Assembly (NCBI RefSeq): GCF_029167375.1
Contig: NZ_JARFTP010000010.1
Coordinates: 1-64,000, forward strand
From: Tsukamurella sp. 8F
Lineage (GTDB): Bacteria > Actinomycetota > Actinomycetes > Mycobacteriales > Mycobacteriaceae
Direction of reading: 5' to 3'
Length of the DNA stretch: 64,000 nucleotides
A program made the position numbers and the translations under genes. Shown here in pieces: positions 37,772 to 51,741 of the stretch (its first letter is position 1; each line of letters starts with the position of its first letter). The notes beneath the pieces were generated by a model. The model searched no databases and was not told the DNA's origin. It saw only the letters and a program-made list of their open reading frames with translations.

Positions 37772-39445
37772 ATGACAGTGGACCCCCTCGCCGACATCTG
37801 GGCGGCGGTCGTCGATGAACTCTGCACCACCGGGGCCGACAGCGATCGGCAGCTGACGATGCAGCAGAAGGCCTGGCTGCGTCTCGTGCAACCGCTCACC
37901 CTGACCGAGGGTTTCGTGTTGGTCGCCGTTCCGTCGAAGATGATGAAGGACGCGATCGAGCGCAATCTGCGCGAGCCCCTCATCGCGGCCCTGTCCACGC
38001 GGCTCGGCCAGCCGATAGAGCTGGGCGTCAAGATCGCGCGGGACGCCACCCCGCCGACGGACGGGCAGGTACCCACGGCCGAACCCGCAATCACGTTGCC
38101 GCAGACCCCCGATACCGCCACGCGCGCCGACGGGGCGTCCGCCCCGAGGCCCGACGGGACAGGGGAGGCAGCGAGCTCGGCACCGTCGTTCGTGGAACTC
38201 GCGGCGGCCGCGAGCAGCGATCCGGCGGGCGCCGGACTGCACGATCCGGCACCGTCCACGACGGACCTGCCCGTCGTAGGCGGGACCGCCTCGACGAGCC
38301 ACTGGGACGGCAGCGTGCCGGCGAGCCCCCCGATGGCGACGCGGAATCACACCGTCCCCGCGGTCACCCCGGTCACGGCGTCGGGCCGGCATACGGGACC
38401 GTCCGAGCCGGTGCACGGCTCGAGTCTCAACGAGAAGTACACGTTCGACACCTTCGTCATCGGCGCATCCAACAGGTTCGCCCACGCCGCCGCTTTCGCG
38501 GTGGCCGAGGCACCCGCTCGCGCCTACAACCCCCTGTTCATCTGGGGTGAGTCGGGCCTCGGCAAGACGCACCTGCTGCACGCCGCCGGCCACTACGCGC
38601 GCCGACTGTTCCCTGGTATGCGCGTGAAGTACGTGTCCACGGAGGAGTTCACGAACGACTTCATCAACTCGCTCAAGGACGATCGCCAGGTCCAGTTCAA
38701 GCAGCGCTATCGCGACGTGGACGTGCTGCTGGTCGACGACATCCAGTTCCTGGAGGGCAAGCTCGGCATCCAGGAGGAGTTCTTCCACACCTTCAACACA
38801 CTGCACAACGCGAACAAGCAGATCGTGGTCTCGTCGGACCGGCCCCCCAAGCAGCTCGCCACTCTCGAGGACAGGCTCCGTACGCGATTCGAGTGGGGCC
38901 TGATCACGGATGTGCAACCGCCCGAGCTGGAGATCCGCATGGCGATCCTGCTCAAGAAGGCCCAGATGGAGCGCATCGACGTCCCGAACGACGTGCTCGA
39001 GCTGATCGCCACGCGTATCGAGCGCAACATCCGCGAGCTCGAGGGCGCGTTGATCCGCGTGACCGCATTCGCATCTCTGACGGGCTCGCCCGTGACCTAC
39101 GACCTCGCCGAGATGGTGCTACGAGACCTCGTGCCCGACGCGTCCACCATCGAGATCAGCTCGACGACGATCCTCGCCGTAGTAGCCGAGTACTTCGAGA
39201 CGACCGTCGCGGAGCTGCGCGGCACAGGCAAGACCCGCGCGGTCACCAACGCACGACAGATCGCCATGTACCTCTGCCGTGAGTTGACGGATCTGTCACT
39301 GCCGAAGATCGGCCAGATATTCGATCGCGACCACACCACCGTCATGTATGCGGAGCGCAAGATCCGCAAGGAGATGCCGGAACGTCGCCGCGTGTACGAC
39401 CAGGTTCAGGAGCTGACGACGCGGATCAAACGCCGCAGCCAATAG
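37772..39445 (+). CDS. dnaA: Chromosomal replication initiator DnaA
   Basis: Opens oriC and loads the helicase. 557 residues: N-terminal domain I (about 1-85), a long Pro/Thr-rich linker (domain II, about 90-215), the AAA+ domain with Walker [14 protein letters not shown] and Walker [13 protein letters not shown], and the C-terminal DNA-binding domain with the signature [17 protein letters not shown] at 37772 is chosen because AAGGA lies about 8 bases upstream and it matches the usual N-terminus. An earlier in-frame start at 37676 would add 32 residues of no homology. Confidence 0.97.
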   Translation: MTVDPLADIWAAVVDELCTTGADSDRQLTMQQKAWLRLVQPLTLTEGFVLVAVPSKMMKDAIERNLREPLIAALSTRLGQPIELGVKIARDATPPTDGQVPTAEPAITLPQTPDTATRADGASAPRPDGTGEAASSAPSFVELAAAASSDPAGAGLHDPAPSTTDLPVVGGTASTSHWDGSVPASPPMATRNHTVPAVTPVTASGRHTGPSEPVHGSSLNEKYTFDTFVIGASNRFAHAAAFAVAEAPARAYNPLFIWGESGLGKTHLLHAAGHYARRLFPGMRVKYVSTEEFTNDFINSLKDDRQVQFKQRYRDVDVLLVDDIQFLEGKLGIQEEFFHTFNTLHNANKQIVVSSDRPPKQLATLEDRLRTRFEWGLITDVQPPELEIRMAILLKKAQMERIDVPNDVLELIATRIERNIRELEGALIRVTAFASLTGSPVTYDLAEMVLRDLVPDASTIEISSTTILAVVAEYFETTVAELRGTGKTRAVTNARQIAMYLCRELTDLSLPKIGQIFDRDHTTVMYAERKIRKEMPERRRVYDQVQELTTRIKRRSQ

Positions 39446-39462
39446 TGCGCCGGCCTGACGCG

Positions 39463-40344
39463 TCAACCGGCGTTGCACATCACCATGCCGCCCGTCGACG
39501 AGTTGTGGACGATCTGGGAGCCGTTCTTGGTGATGCTGCACTCGGCGGCGCCCTGGAACCCTACCGCCGTCACGGAGATGATGAACGAGTCGGACTTGAA
39601 CGTCGCACGCCACGGAAGTGTCTGCGGCCCAAGGGTGTTCTGGTTCGGTATGCCGACGGCGATGATCTGTGCCGAGCCGCTGCCCGTCACCTCGACGGTG
39701 TACTCCGCGGCCGCCGAGTTGGTTCCCGATCCCCCTCCCAGGCCCGGTATCGGGGGCAGGGTGAACGACGGCAGCTCCGACGGCATGGTCACACTCGGTA
39801 GCGCGGGCTCGGTGGTGGTCGACGGTGCCTCCGTCGACGACGGCGTCGCATCCGCCGCGGTAGACGTCGAGCTCCCGCTGTTGCCCAGCAACGCGATCAC
39901 GCCCACGATCGCAGCCACCAACACGACGGCCACGATCGCCGCTGCGATCAACAACGGCTTGCGATTGCCACCGCCGGGGCCCTGTGGCCCGCCGGGCGGC
40001 TGGTAGTCACCGGGCGGAAACTGCCCGCCCTGGTACTGCTGCCCGCCCTGATTCGGGTACTGCCCTTGATACTCGCCGGGCTGCCCCGCGTACTGACCGC
40101 TCGGGTACTGCCCCTGGTACTGCTGTCCCGGCACCGTATATCCCAGCGCGTATCCCGACGCGTCGGGCGCGGCCGAGGCTCCCTGTGCGCTCGCATAGCC
40201 CTGTTCGGCATCGTCGCGCTCGAACGGTCGCGTCGGGCGGTACCCGCCCTGGCCGCCGTCGCCCACAGGCGCGCCCGGACCACCACCCGCCGGAGGCCGA
40301 CCGTCACCGTCGGGCGCGTACGGCCCCTCTCCCGGATGTCCCAT
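39463..40344 (-). CDS. MmpS-like membrane protein with Gln/Gly/Pro-rich N-terminus
   Basis: 293 residues. The first 140 are Gly/Pro/Gln/Tyr-rich with repeats such as QYQGQYPSGQYAGQPGEYQG and are probably disordered in the cytosol. One membrane helix follows (PLLIAAAIVAVVLVAAIVGVIALL), then a Ser/Thr-rich spacer and an outer domain of about 85 residues. That domain (YTVEVTGSGSAQIIAVG, LPWRATF, AECSITKNGSQIV, ending in a Cys) resembles MmpS, the periplasmic partner of MmpL exporters. ATG at 40344 has GGGGAG 6 bases upstream. It is convergent with dnaA, 17 bases away, and its promoter lies at oriC. No MmpL gene is nearby. Confidence 0.8.
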   Translation of the reverse strand: MGHPGEGPYAPDGDGRPPAGGGPGAPVGDGGQGGYRPTRPFERDDAEQGYASAQGASAAPDASGYALGYTVPGQQYQGQYPSGQYAGQPGEYQGQYPNQGGQQYQGGQFPPGDYQPPGGPQGPGGGNRKPLLIAAAIVAVVLVAAIVGVIALLGNSGSSTSTAADATPSSTEAPSTTTEPALPSVTMPSELPSFTLPPIPGLGGGSGTNSAAAEYTVEVTGSGSAQIIAVGIPNQNTLGPQTLPWRATFKSDSFIISVTAVGFQGAAECSITKNGSQIVHNSSTGGMVMCNAG

Positions 40345-40744
40345 GGTGTTCTCCCCACTCGCGAACGACACGCGGTTTCGACGCCGAATCTACCCGCGCA
40401 AGGCCTGTGGACGGAGAGCACTCGACCAGTGCAGAACCTGTGGAGGACTCGAGGACCGGCCCTCACAATCGGAGCCGGTCAACAATGACATCCATGTGGT
40501 TCCACAATCCGCTCTCGAGAACTACACAACCGGACACGCCTGCTGCCCTGCGGCTACCCGCTCCATCCACAGGACTCACAGGCGTTACTACTACATCTTT
40601 TTCTTCTCTAGAACTCTCTTCTGAAAAGAGCAGATGTGTAGTTCGGTCGCTTGTGCGTCGAGCCGACCACGTAGCCTGTATCCCACGACAACCGTGCTCC
40701 GCATGGTCGACCTGTGCTGTCTCCAACCGAAAGGCGTCGCCGGC
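40345..40744. other. oriC: Putative origin of replication (oriC)
   Basis: 400 bases without a gene between the MmpS-like gene and dnaN. DnaA-box-like elements are GTCCACAGG (complement of 40404-40412), CTCCACAGG (complement of 40438-40446), GTTCCACAA (40499-40507) and ATCCACAGG (40565-40573). Immediately downstream comes a DnaA-trio-like series and an A/T-rich stretch to about 40630, the most A/T-rich sequence nearby. The position next to dnaN agrees with mycobacterial oriC. Confidence 0.8.
40585..40608 (+). promoter_or_regulatory. DnaA-trio-like unwinding element
   Basis: The triplets TTA-CTA-CTA-CAT-CTT-TTT-CTT-CTC follow the DnaA box at 40565 after a short G/C-containing gap. The complementary strand reads as 3'-AAT-GAT-GAT type trios, the pattern DnaA uses to melt DNA in Bacillus. 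Confidence 0.55.
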
Positions 40745-41908
40745 ATGAAGTTTCGCGTCCCGCACGAGGAGTTTGCGGATTCGGTCGCGTGGGTGGCCCG
40801 CAGCCTGCCGTCGCGCCCTCCCGTCCCCGTCCTCGGCGGCGTGCTGCTGACCGCGGACGACGCGGGCCTCACCGTCTCGGGTTTCGACTACGAGGTGTCC
40901 GCGCAGGTGCGCGTAGGCGCGGAGGTCGCCGACGAGGGCCAGGTCCTCGTGTCGGGCCGCCTGCTAGCCGACATCACCAAGTCGCTGCCGAACAAGCCCG
41001 TCGACGTCGAGCTCGACACGACGCGTGTCGCGATCACATGCGGTAGCGCGCGGTTCTCCCTTCCGACCATGCCGGTCGAGGACTACCCGCAGTTGCCCGA
41101 CCTGCCTACGCAGACCGGCACGATCGAGCGCACGTTGTTCGCCGAGGCCATCACGCAGGTCGCCGTTGCAGCGGGGCGCGACGACACGCTGCCGATGCTG
41201 ACGGGTATCCGTGTCGAGATCGAGGGCGAGAAGGTCGTTCTCGCGGCGACCGACCGGTTCCGGCTCGCGGTGCGTGAGTTCAGCTGGACGCCCGCGAGCC
41301 CCGACACCAGCGCCGCGGTCCTGGTTCCGGCGAAGACGCTGTCGGATGCGGCGAAGACGTTCGCCGTCGACGCAGAGGTGGGCATAGCGCTGGGCGCGGG
41401 CTCCGCGATCGGCGCCGACGGCCTGCTGGGTGTCTCGGGAGCCGACCGCCGGACGACCACCCGCCTGCTCGACGCCGACTTCCCCAAGTTCCGCCAGTTG
41501 CTGCCCGCCTCGCACACGGCGATCGCGACCATGGAGATCGCGCCGCTGCTCGAAGCCATCAAGCGCGTCGCGTTGGTCGCGGATCGCGGTGCCCAGGTGC
41601 GGATGGAGTTCAGCGAGGGCTCGCTGCGGCTGTCGGCAGGCGGCGACGACGCGGGCAAGGCCGAGGAGGAGCTCGAAGCCGAGTTCCGCGGTGAGCCGCT
41701 GACCATTGCGTTCAATCCCGGATACCTGCAGGACGGCCTGGCGGCCATCCACGCGGACTCGGTGATGTTCGGTTTCACGACGCCCAGTCGGCCAGCGGTT
41801 CTGCGCCCGGCGATGGACAATGGCATCGAGCCGGACGACTCGGGGGCATTCCCTGCGCCACAGAGCGCCTACACCTACCTGCTGATGCCCGTGCGCCTGC
41901 CCGGCTGA
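40745..41908 (+). CDS. dnaN: DNA polymerase III beta sliding clamp
   Basis: Ring-shaped processivity clamp, 387 residues, three similar domains. Recognisable parts are the start [40 protein letters not shown] in domain I, and the C-terminal [12 protein letters not shown] that forms the partner-binding pocket edge. ATG at 40745 matches the family start. The longer frame upstream runs into oriC and is rejected. Confidence 0.97.
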   Translation: MKFRVPHEEFADSVAWVARSLPSRPPVPVLGGVLLTADDAGLTVSGFDYEVSAQVRVGAEVADEGQVLVSGRLLADITKSLPNKPVDVELDTTRVAITCGSARFSLPTMPVEDYPQLPDLPTQTGTIERTLFAEAITQVAVAAGRDDTLPMLTGIRVEIEGEKVVLAATDRFRLAVREFSWTPASPDTSAAVLVPAKTLSDAAKTFAVDAEVGIALGAGSAIGADGLLGVSGADRRTTTRLLDADFPKFRQLLPASHTAIATMEIAPLLEAIKRVALVADRGAQVRMEFSEGSLRLSAGGDDAGKAEEELEAEFRGEPLTIAFNPGYLQDGLAAIHADSVMFGFTTPSRPAVLRPAMDNGIEPDDSGAFPAPQSAYTYLLMPVRLPG

Positions 41909-41963
41909 CCGTGACCCGTGCCGCGGGGCGGTTATTCGATGCACTGACGGAAGGCTGGACACA

Positions 41964-42848
41964 ATGCAGTTGGGTCTGATCGGGCTCGGCAAGATGGGCA
42001 ACAACATGCGCGACCGCATCCGTGCGGCCGGGCACGAGGTGGTCGGATACGACCCCCGCCCCGAGGTCACCGACGTGCCGACGCTGGAGGCGCTCGCCGA
42101 GAAACTCGAGGCGCCGCGGGTCGTATGGATCATGGTGCCCGCGGGCGAGCCGACTCGCGACACCGTGGAGAAGCTGGCCGGGATCCTGTCCGAGGGCGAC
42201 CTGGTCATCGACGGCGGCAACTCCAAGTACACCGATGACCGGCCCAATGCCGACCGTCTCGCGGAGAGGGGCATCGGTTACCTCGACTGCGGCGTATCGG
42301 GCGGCGTCTGGGGAAAGACGAACGGCTATGGACTGATGGTCGGCGGCTCCACCGAGAACGTCGAGAAGGCCATGCCGATATTCGACGCCCTGCGTCCCGA
42401 GGGTCCCCGCGAGGACGGCTTCGCGCACTCCGGCCCCGTCGGCGCCGGCCACTACGCGAAGATGATCCACAACGGCATCGAATACGGCCTGATGCACGCG
42501 TACGCGGAGGGTTACGAGATCCTCGAGGCCGAACCTCTCATCGAGAACGTCACCGGCACCATACGTGCCTGGACCAAAGGCACCGTTGTCCGTTCGTGGC
42601 TGTTGGACCTGCTGGTCAAGGCCCTCGAGGAGGATCCGGGTCTGGCGGCCATCACGGGCTACACCGACGATTCAGGGGAGGGACGCTGGACCGTCGAGGA
42701 GGCGATCAGGCACTCGGTCCCCGCGCACGTCATCGCGGCCGCTCTGTTCGCACGGTTCGCGAGTCGGCAGGAGGACTCACCTGCGATGAAGGCCGTCTCG
42801 GCACTGCGCAACCAGTTCGGTGGTCACGCCGTCCAGAAGGCCGACTAG
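41964..42848 (+). CDS. gnd: 6-phosphogluconate dehydrogenase (decarboxylating, short type)
   Basis: Oxidises 6-phosphogluconate to ribulose 5-phosphate in the pentose phosphate pathway. 294 residues, the short form common in actinobacteria (GndA/YqeC type). NAD(P) site [15 protein letters not shown] at the N-terminus, [13 protein letters not shown], the substrate segment [13 protein letters not shown], and catalytic Lys/His region [19 protein letters not shown] with GGAAGG about 9 bases upstream. Lies between dnaN and recF as in M. smegmatis. Confidence 0.95.
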   Translation: MQLGLIGLGKMGNNMRDRIRAAGHEVVGYDPRPEVTDVPTLEALAEKLEAPRVVWIMVPAGEPTRDTVEKLAGILSEGDLVIDGGNSKYTDDRPNADRLAERGIGYLDCGVSGGVWGKTNGYGLMVGGSTENVEKAMPIFDALRPEGPREDGFAHSGPVGAGHYAKMIHNGIEYGLMHAYAEGYEILEAEPLIENVTGTIRAWTKGTVVRSWLLDLLVKALEEDPGLAAITGYTDDSGEGRWTVEEAIRHSVPAHVIAAALFARFASRQEDSPAMKAVSALRNQFGGHAVQKAD

Positions 42849-42850
42849 CA

Positions 42851-44077
42851 CTGTACGTAGAGCGACTGAAATGCCGTGACTTCCGGTCGTGGGAGGACGT
42901 GGACGTCCTGCTGGGGCCGGGAGTCAGCGTATTCGTCGGCCGTAACGGGTTCGGTAAGACCAATCTGCTCGAGGCGCTGAACTACGTTGCGACGCTCGGC
43001 TCGCACCGCGTGTCTAGCGACCAACCGCTCATCCGTGTGGGGTGCGAGAGCGCGTCGGTGTCGGCGACGGTGCACAACGCCGGTCGCGAACTCACCGCGG
43101 AGATCGACATCGTCGCCGGCCGGGCCAACCGGGCTCGTATCAACACCGCGCCGTGCCGGCGTCCGCGGGAGCTGCTGGGGATCCTGCAGTCGGTGCTGTT
43201 CGCGCCGGAGGACCTCGCGCTCGTGCGGGGCGATCCGGGCGGCCGGCGCCGGTTCCTCGACGATCTCGCGATACTGCGCACCCCGCGTATCGCGGCTGAG
43301 AAGGCGGATTACGACCGCGTGCTCAAACAGCGGACCGCCCTCCTCAAGACCGCCGGCGCGGCGGCGCGCCGGGGTGGAGCGGATGCCGCGTCCATGCTGT
43401 CGACACTCGATGTGTGGGATCAGCAGTTGGCACGCTTCGGCGCCGAGATCCTTTATGCACGAATGGAACTCGTGGCCGAGTTGCGCCCGCACCTGACGAC
43501 GTCGTACGCGGCGCTCGCGCCGGGGTCGCGAGTGGCGGACCTGCGGTACCGGGACACGCTGAGCGCCGAGGCGGGCGATGCCGCCACGGTCTCGGCGCTC
43601 GAGGAGCAGTTGCTGACGGATCTCACGGCGTCCCGGCAGAAGGAGATCGACCGGGGCGTGTGCCTGGTCGGTCCGCACCGCGACGATCTCGAGCTGATGC
43701 TCGGCAGCGAGCCTGCGAAGGGATTCGCGTCGCATGGTGAGTCGTGGTCGTTCGCGCTCGCCCTGCGGCTCGCGTCGCTCGAGCTGTTGCGCGCCGACGG
43801 TGCCGAACCCGTGTTGCTGCTCGACGACGTCTTCGCCGAGCTGGACACCAAGCGGCGCACGGCCCTCGCCTCGGTCGCCGAGGGCACGGAGCAGGTGCTC
43901 GTCACGGCAGCCGTTCCCGAGGACCTACCGGAGTCGTTGCGCGCCAAACGCTTCGACGTGCTCGTCGACGGCCCTGCCGAGGCCCGTGTGTCACGCCTTG
44001 CCGGTACCGCGGAACAGCGCGACGGTTCCGATCAGCCCGCAGACCCAGCCGACGATGAGCCCGGCGAGGAGGCTTAG
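42851..44077 (+). CDS. recF: DNA replication and repair protein RecF (apparent CTG start)
   Basis: Loads RecA onto gapped DNA with RecO and RecR. 408 residues. Walker [16 protein letters not shown], signature [13 protein letters not shown] and the following GPHRDDLEL, and Walker [15 protein letters not shown]. By comparison with mycobacterial RecF, which begins MYVRHLGLRDFRSW, the start codon is CTG at 42851 (L-Y-V-E-R-L), 2 bases after the gnd stop. No in-frame ATG, GTG or TTG is near. The first downstream GTG would remove the conserved first strand. AGAAGG lies upstream. The 3' end overlaps the convergent gene by 87 bases. Confidence 0.9.
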   Translation: MYVERLKCRDFRSWEDVDVLLGPGVSVFVGRNGFGKTNLLEALNYVATLGSHRVSSDQPLIRVGCESASVSATVHNAGRELTAEIDIVAGRANRARINTAPCRRPRELLGILQSVLFAPEDLALVRGDPGGRRRFLDDLAILRTPRIAAEKADYDRVLKQRTALLKTAGAAARRGGADAASMLSTLDVWDQQLARFGAEILYARMELVAELRPHLTTSYAALAPGSRVADLRYRDTLSAEAGDAATVSALEEQLLTDLTASRQKEIDRGVCLVGPHRDDLELMLGSEPAKGFASHGESWSFALALRLASLELLRADGAEPVLLLDDVFAELDTKRRTALASVAEGTEQVLVTAAVPEDLPESLRAKRFDVLVDGPAEARVSRLAGTAEQRDGSDQPADPADDEPGEEA

Positions 44078-44443
44078 CGGCACGACGGACGAGCCGTATT
44101 CCGTGATCAGCACTGGTGCGAAGACCGGAAGTAGTGCGAGGACCAGCAGTGTGACGCTCAGCGCGCGGCCGCTGCCCGCCTGCGCGCGCCGTAGGGCCCA
44201 GGCGAAGCACACGATGCCGAGCACCCCCACCACGTACAGGTACGCATAGAGCGGCCCGGCCTGGCCGTACTTGCCGACCGGGTCGTACATCGCGTGCAGG
44301 TGCCGGTCCAGACCATGTAGCGCCGCCTGGTCGGCGACGGTGTACGCCAGGCCCGCGAGCGTTGCCAGGGCCCCGGCCGCATAGGCACCGACGGCCGCTC
44401 CGGTGCGGCGGGTCTGCGGTGTCCGGATCTCTGTGGTCGTCAT
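43991..44443 (-). CDS. Four-helix membrane protein, unknown function
   Basis: 150 residues with four predicted membrane helices ([73 protein letters not shown]). A His/Asp-rich loop ([22 protein letters not shown]) lies between helices 1 and 2. ATG at 44443 has GGGAG 5 bases upstream. It is divergent from a TetR regulator across two operators, so it is probably the regulated target. Its 3' end overlaps recF. Confidence 0.75.
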   Translation of the reverse strand: MTTTEIRTPQTRRTGAAVGAYAAGALATLAGLAYTVADQAALHGLDRHLHAMYDPVGKYGQAGPLYAYLYVVGVLGIVCFAWALRRAQAGSGRALSVTLLVLALLPVFAPVLITEYGSSVVPLSLLAGLIVGWVCGLIGTVALFRGTGKA

Positions 44444-44453
44444 TACCTCTCCC

Positions 44454-44492
44454 TTGGTACTCGGTGTACCAACTTGGTACATCAAGTACCAT
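44454..44492. promoter_or_regulatory. Tandem TetR-type operators
   Basis: TTGGTAC-TCGGT-GTACCAA (44454-44472) is a perfect 7-base inverted repeat. TTGGTAC-ATCAA-GTACCAT (44474-44492) is a near-perfect copy. The copies start 20 bases apart, about two helical turns. They lie between the membrane protein gene and the tetR start at 44500. Confidence 0.8.
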
Positions 44493-44499
44493 AGAGGCC

Positions 44500-45336
44500 A
44501 TGCCCCGGACTTTGGAACCCCGAGTACCGAAATCGGGGGAAACCCCTAGGCGCCCGCGCCTGTCGCTCGATGAGACGAGACGCCGGGTTCTCGATGCAGC
44601 CGCCGAGCGCGTCAAGGGTGGCGGTCTGGCGCCGGGACTCGAGCACGTACGACTCGAGGATGCGGTGCGCGACGCAGACGTATCGCGGACCGCGGCGTAC
44701 CGGTGCTGGCCGCGGCGCGACGATTTCGTCGCCGACCTGCTCGCGGACCTGGCGGCGGTGGCCGTGCCTGTCGGGGGTGAGCGTGGACCGCAGGCGACGG
44801 CGGCGCTGCGCCGCGTCGTGACCGCGCGTCCTGGGCGGTTGCGCACCGTGGGCGGCCGGCGTGAGGTGTTGCTGGAGGCGGTGACCGCCGCGGCTGTGGA
44901 CGACCTCGAAGCCGAGACCGCGGCGGGGTGGCGGATGTACCTGTCGCTGGCGCTCGCGCTGCCGGCGCTTCCGGCAGGCGATGGCCGGGATCGGGTGGTC
45001 GCGGCTGTGGCCGAGGCCGAGGACGCACTGCTCACGCGCCTCGAGCGCGGATATCGCGCCGTGCTCGAGCTCCTGGGATTCGCGCCCCGCGCCGGCTACG
45101 GCGCGTTGGCGGGCGTGGCGAACGCACTGTTCCGCGGCCTCGTCGTGGGAGGGCAGGCCGGCAGCGATGCCGGGCGCGCCGTGGCGGCCGCGATGGCGGT
45201 GCTCGTCGACGGCGGCACCGAACCGGTGGACGACGCGGACTGGAACGAGGAGCGGATCGCCGTCGTCGTCGACGCCGTCGCCGCCGAGGACGTGTTCGCC
45301 GTAGGCTCGTCGGAGACCGACCGAAGGAGGGCGTGA
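44500..45336 (+). CDS. TetR-family transcriptional regulator
   Basis: 278 residues. N-terminal helix-turn-helix: RLSLDETRRRVLDAAAERV, then HVRLEDAVRDADVSRTAAYRCWPRRDDFVADLL. The C-terminal ligand domain is Ala/Leu-rich. It likely binds the two operators just upstream, repressing itself and the divergent membrane protein. Its stop overlaps the dciA ATG (TGATG), so dciA translation depends on this gene's message, which is odd because recF and dciA are adjacent in mycobacteria. Confidence 0.85.
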   Translation: MPRTLEPRVPKSGETPRRPRLSLDETRRRVLDAAAERVKGGGLAPGLEHVRLEDAVRDADVSRTAAYRCWPRRDDFVADLLADLAAVAVPVGGERGPQATAALRRVVTARPGRLRTVGGRREVLLEAVTAAAVDDLEAETAAGWRMYLSLALALPALPAGDGRDRVVAAVAEAEDALLTRLERGYRAVLELLGFAPRAGYGALAGVANALFRGLVVGGQAGSDAGRAVAAAMAVLVDGGTEPVDDADWNEERIAVVVDAVAAEDVFAVGSSETDRRRA

Positions 45337-45866
45337 TGGCCGACGAGGATCTGCACGGCTCCGACATCGCCCGGCGCGCCCTCGAAGAGGCACGCGCCGC
45401 CGCCAAGGCCGCGGGAAAGCAGGTCGGGCGGGGCATGGCATCACCCATGACGGGTGGCGTGCGGCGACTGCGCTCGGGCTCGCGGAAATGGTCCGGGCCG
45501 GGCGCAGACGCGCGCGATCCGCAGCGGTTCGGAACCCTGATCACCGGAATCTCCAAGGCGCGCGGCTGGGACCGCAAGGTCGGTGAGGGCACCGTGCTGG
45601 GGTGCTGGGAGACCGTCGTCGGCCCCGAGGTGGCCGAGCACGCGACGGCGACCGGGCTGCGTGACAGGACGCTGTACGTTTCCGCCGAGAGCACCGCCTG
45701 GGCCACTCAGTTGCGGCTGATGCAGAGCCAGCTGCTCGCGAAGATCAACGCGGCCGTCGGTCAGGGCGTCGTGACCAGGTTGAACATCACCGGACCGGCT
45801 GCTCCGAGCTGGCGGCACGGCGACCGCAGCGTGCCCGGGCGCGGCCCGCGTGACACCTACGGATAG
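45336..45866 (+). CDS. dciA: DciA-like helicase-loading protein (DUF721)
   Basis: Homologue of Rv0004; DciA proteins act with the replicative helicase DnaB where DnaC/DnaI are missing. 176 residues: charged N-terminus (RRALEEARAAAKAAGKQVG), then the DUF721 domain WETVVGPEVAEHATATGLRD and LYVSAESTAWATQLRLMQSQLLAKIN. ATG with AAGGAGG 5 bases upstream, overlapping the tetR stop. Confidence 0.92.
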   Translation: MADEDLHGSDIARRALEEARAAAKAAGKQVGRGMASPMTGGVRRLRSGSRKWSGPGADARDPQRFGTLITGISKARGWDRKVGEGTVLGCWETVVGPEVAEHATATGLRDRTLYVSAESTAWATQLRLMQSQLLAKINAAVGQGVVTRLNITGPAAPSWRHGDRSVPGRGPRDTYG

Positions 45867-45899
45867 GGCGCCGGCTCCACCGAACCGTCTCAGTGGCGC

Positions 45900-45936
45900 T
45901 CTGCGGATTCGCGGAAGCGGCCCGGCCTGCCGCAGA
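45900..45936 (+). terminator. Weak stem-loop after dciA
   Basis: TCTGCGG (45900-45906) pairs with CCGCAGA (45930-45936). An A-run follows but no T-run, so function is doubtful. Confidence 0.3.
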
Positions 45937-46008
45937 CCCCGCCCGGAAAAAAGTCGTCCTGCGGAGCGTTCAGGGGCGTGCCTGGCCCGCTTCGCACCTA
46001 CTTACGGG

Positions 46009-48177
<2,169 letters not shown>

Positions 48178-48215
48178 TTTCGATTCTTGTTGATCGCCAA
48201 AGGATTTGAGATCAG

Positions 48216-50723
<2,508 letters not shown>

Positions 50724-50748
50724 GGCGGCGCGGTAAGGAGCTTTGGAC

Positions 50749-51408
50749 GTGAGCACTCCGGGAGGCCCCACCGGTCGAGGTCCTGACGATGGCCCGCGGG
50801 TGCCGCGCCGCGACACGGCCGCCGGGCGAGCGGTGGACGCGAAGACGTCGAACGTAGACCGCGCCGACGTACCGAAGGATCTGCCGGACCTCGACAAGAT
50901 CCACCACACCGGGAACTACAGTTACGTCCCGCCGCGATCCGCTGCCGCGTCGGCTCCACAGGCGTCTGCTCCGGCGCCGGCGGGAGCGTCGACCACCGCA
51001 GCGGCACCGGCCGCGGCTCCCCAGCGAGCACCGGCGACGCGGGCGTCGAACGGGCCCCTGCGGGCAGCGATGCAGCTGCGGCACATCGACCCGTGGACCA
51101 CGTTCAAGCTCTCGCTCGTGGTGTCCGTCGTGCTGTTCTTCGTGTGGATGATCGCCGTGGGCGCGCTGTACATCATCTTGGACGGCATGGGCGTGTGGGC
51201 GCGGCTGAACAACAGCTTCTCGACACTCGTCAACGACCAGACGGGCGCGAGCCTGGTCTCGTCGGGTGACGTGTTCGGGTGGGCGGCTCTGGTCGGCATC
51301 GCGTATGTCGTGCTCTTCACCGGGCTCCTCACCGTCGGTGCCTTCGTGTACAACCTGTGCGCAGAGCTCGTCGGCGGCGTCGAGGTGACGCTCGCGGACC
51401 GCGACTGA
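50749..51408 (+). CDS. DUF3566 membrane protein (Rv0007-like)
   Basis: 219 residues: a long Pro/Ala-rich cytosolic N-terminus (1-105), then the DUF3566 domain with two helices ([26 protein letters not shown] and [25 protein letters not shown]). Position after gyrA matches Rv0007. GTG at 50749 has AAGGAG 8 bases upstream. Function unknown; an envelope or septum link is suggested for homologues. Confidence 0.88.
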   Translation: MSTPGGPTGRGPDDGPRVPRRDTAAGRAVDAKTSNVDRADVPKDLPDLDKIHHTGNYSYVPPRSAAASAPQASAPAPAGASTTAAAPAAAPQRAPATRASNGPLRAAMQLRHIDPWTTFKLSLVVSVVLFFVWMIAVGALYIILDGMGVWARLNNSFSTLVNDQTGASLVSSGDVFGWAALVGIAYVVLFTGLLTVGAFVYNLCAELVGGVEVTLADRD

Positions 51409-51474
51409 AATAGCTGCCTGCCTGCCGTTTTGTCGATCCGACAGACGTTGGGGTAATGTCTCACTTCGGTTCGA

Positions 51475-51548
51475 GGGCCTATAGCTCAGGCGGTTAGAGC
51501 GCTTCGCTGATAACGAAGAGGTCGGAGGTTCAAGTCCTCCTAGGCCCA
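51475..51548 (+). tRNA. ileT: tRNA-Ile (GAT anticodon)
   Basis: 74 bases. Acceptor GGGCCTA pairs with TAGGCCC; the anticodon arm CTTCG-CTGATAA-CGAAG shows GAT; the T-arm is GGAGG-TTCAAGT-CCTCC. CCA is not encoded. Sits between the DUF3566 gene and tRNA-Ala, the conserved post-gyrA order. Confidence 0.97.
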
Positions 51549-51561
51549 CCCTCCCGTTCTC

Positions 51562-51634
51562 GGGGCCTTAGCTCAGTTGGTAGAGCGCCGCCTTTGCAAG
51601 GCGGATGTCAGGAGTTCGAATCTCCTAGGCTCCA
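51562..51634 (+). tRNA. alaT: tRNA-Ala (TGC anticodon)
   Basis: 73 bases. Acceptor GGGGCCT pairs with AGGCTCC (one G-U); anticodon arm CCGCC-TTTGCAA-GGCGG shows TGC; T-arm AGGAG-TTCGAAT-CTCCT. CCA follows directly in the DNA (51635-51637). 13 bases after tRNA-Ile, probably co-transcribed. Confidence 0.97.
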
Positions 51635-51741
51635 CCAGTTTTATCGCGAATCAGAAGCGGTTTCCGGATCGATCTGGAAGCCGCCTCTCGCGTCCTCGGC
51701 CCGTGGTTCGACCGGACTGGTCGCGGGTACCCGCCAGCAGG

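Noticed and set aside
42596-42850. Upstream extension of recF to a GTG at 42596
   Set aside because: It would add 85 residues of shadow sequence inside gnd; RecF homologues begin at 42851.
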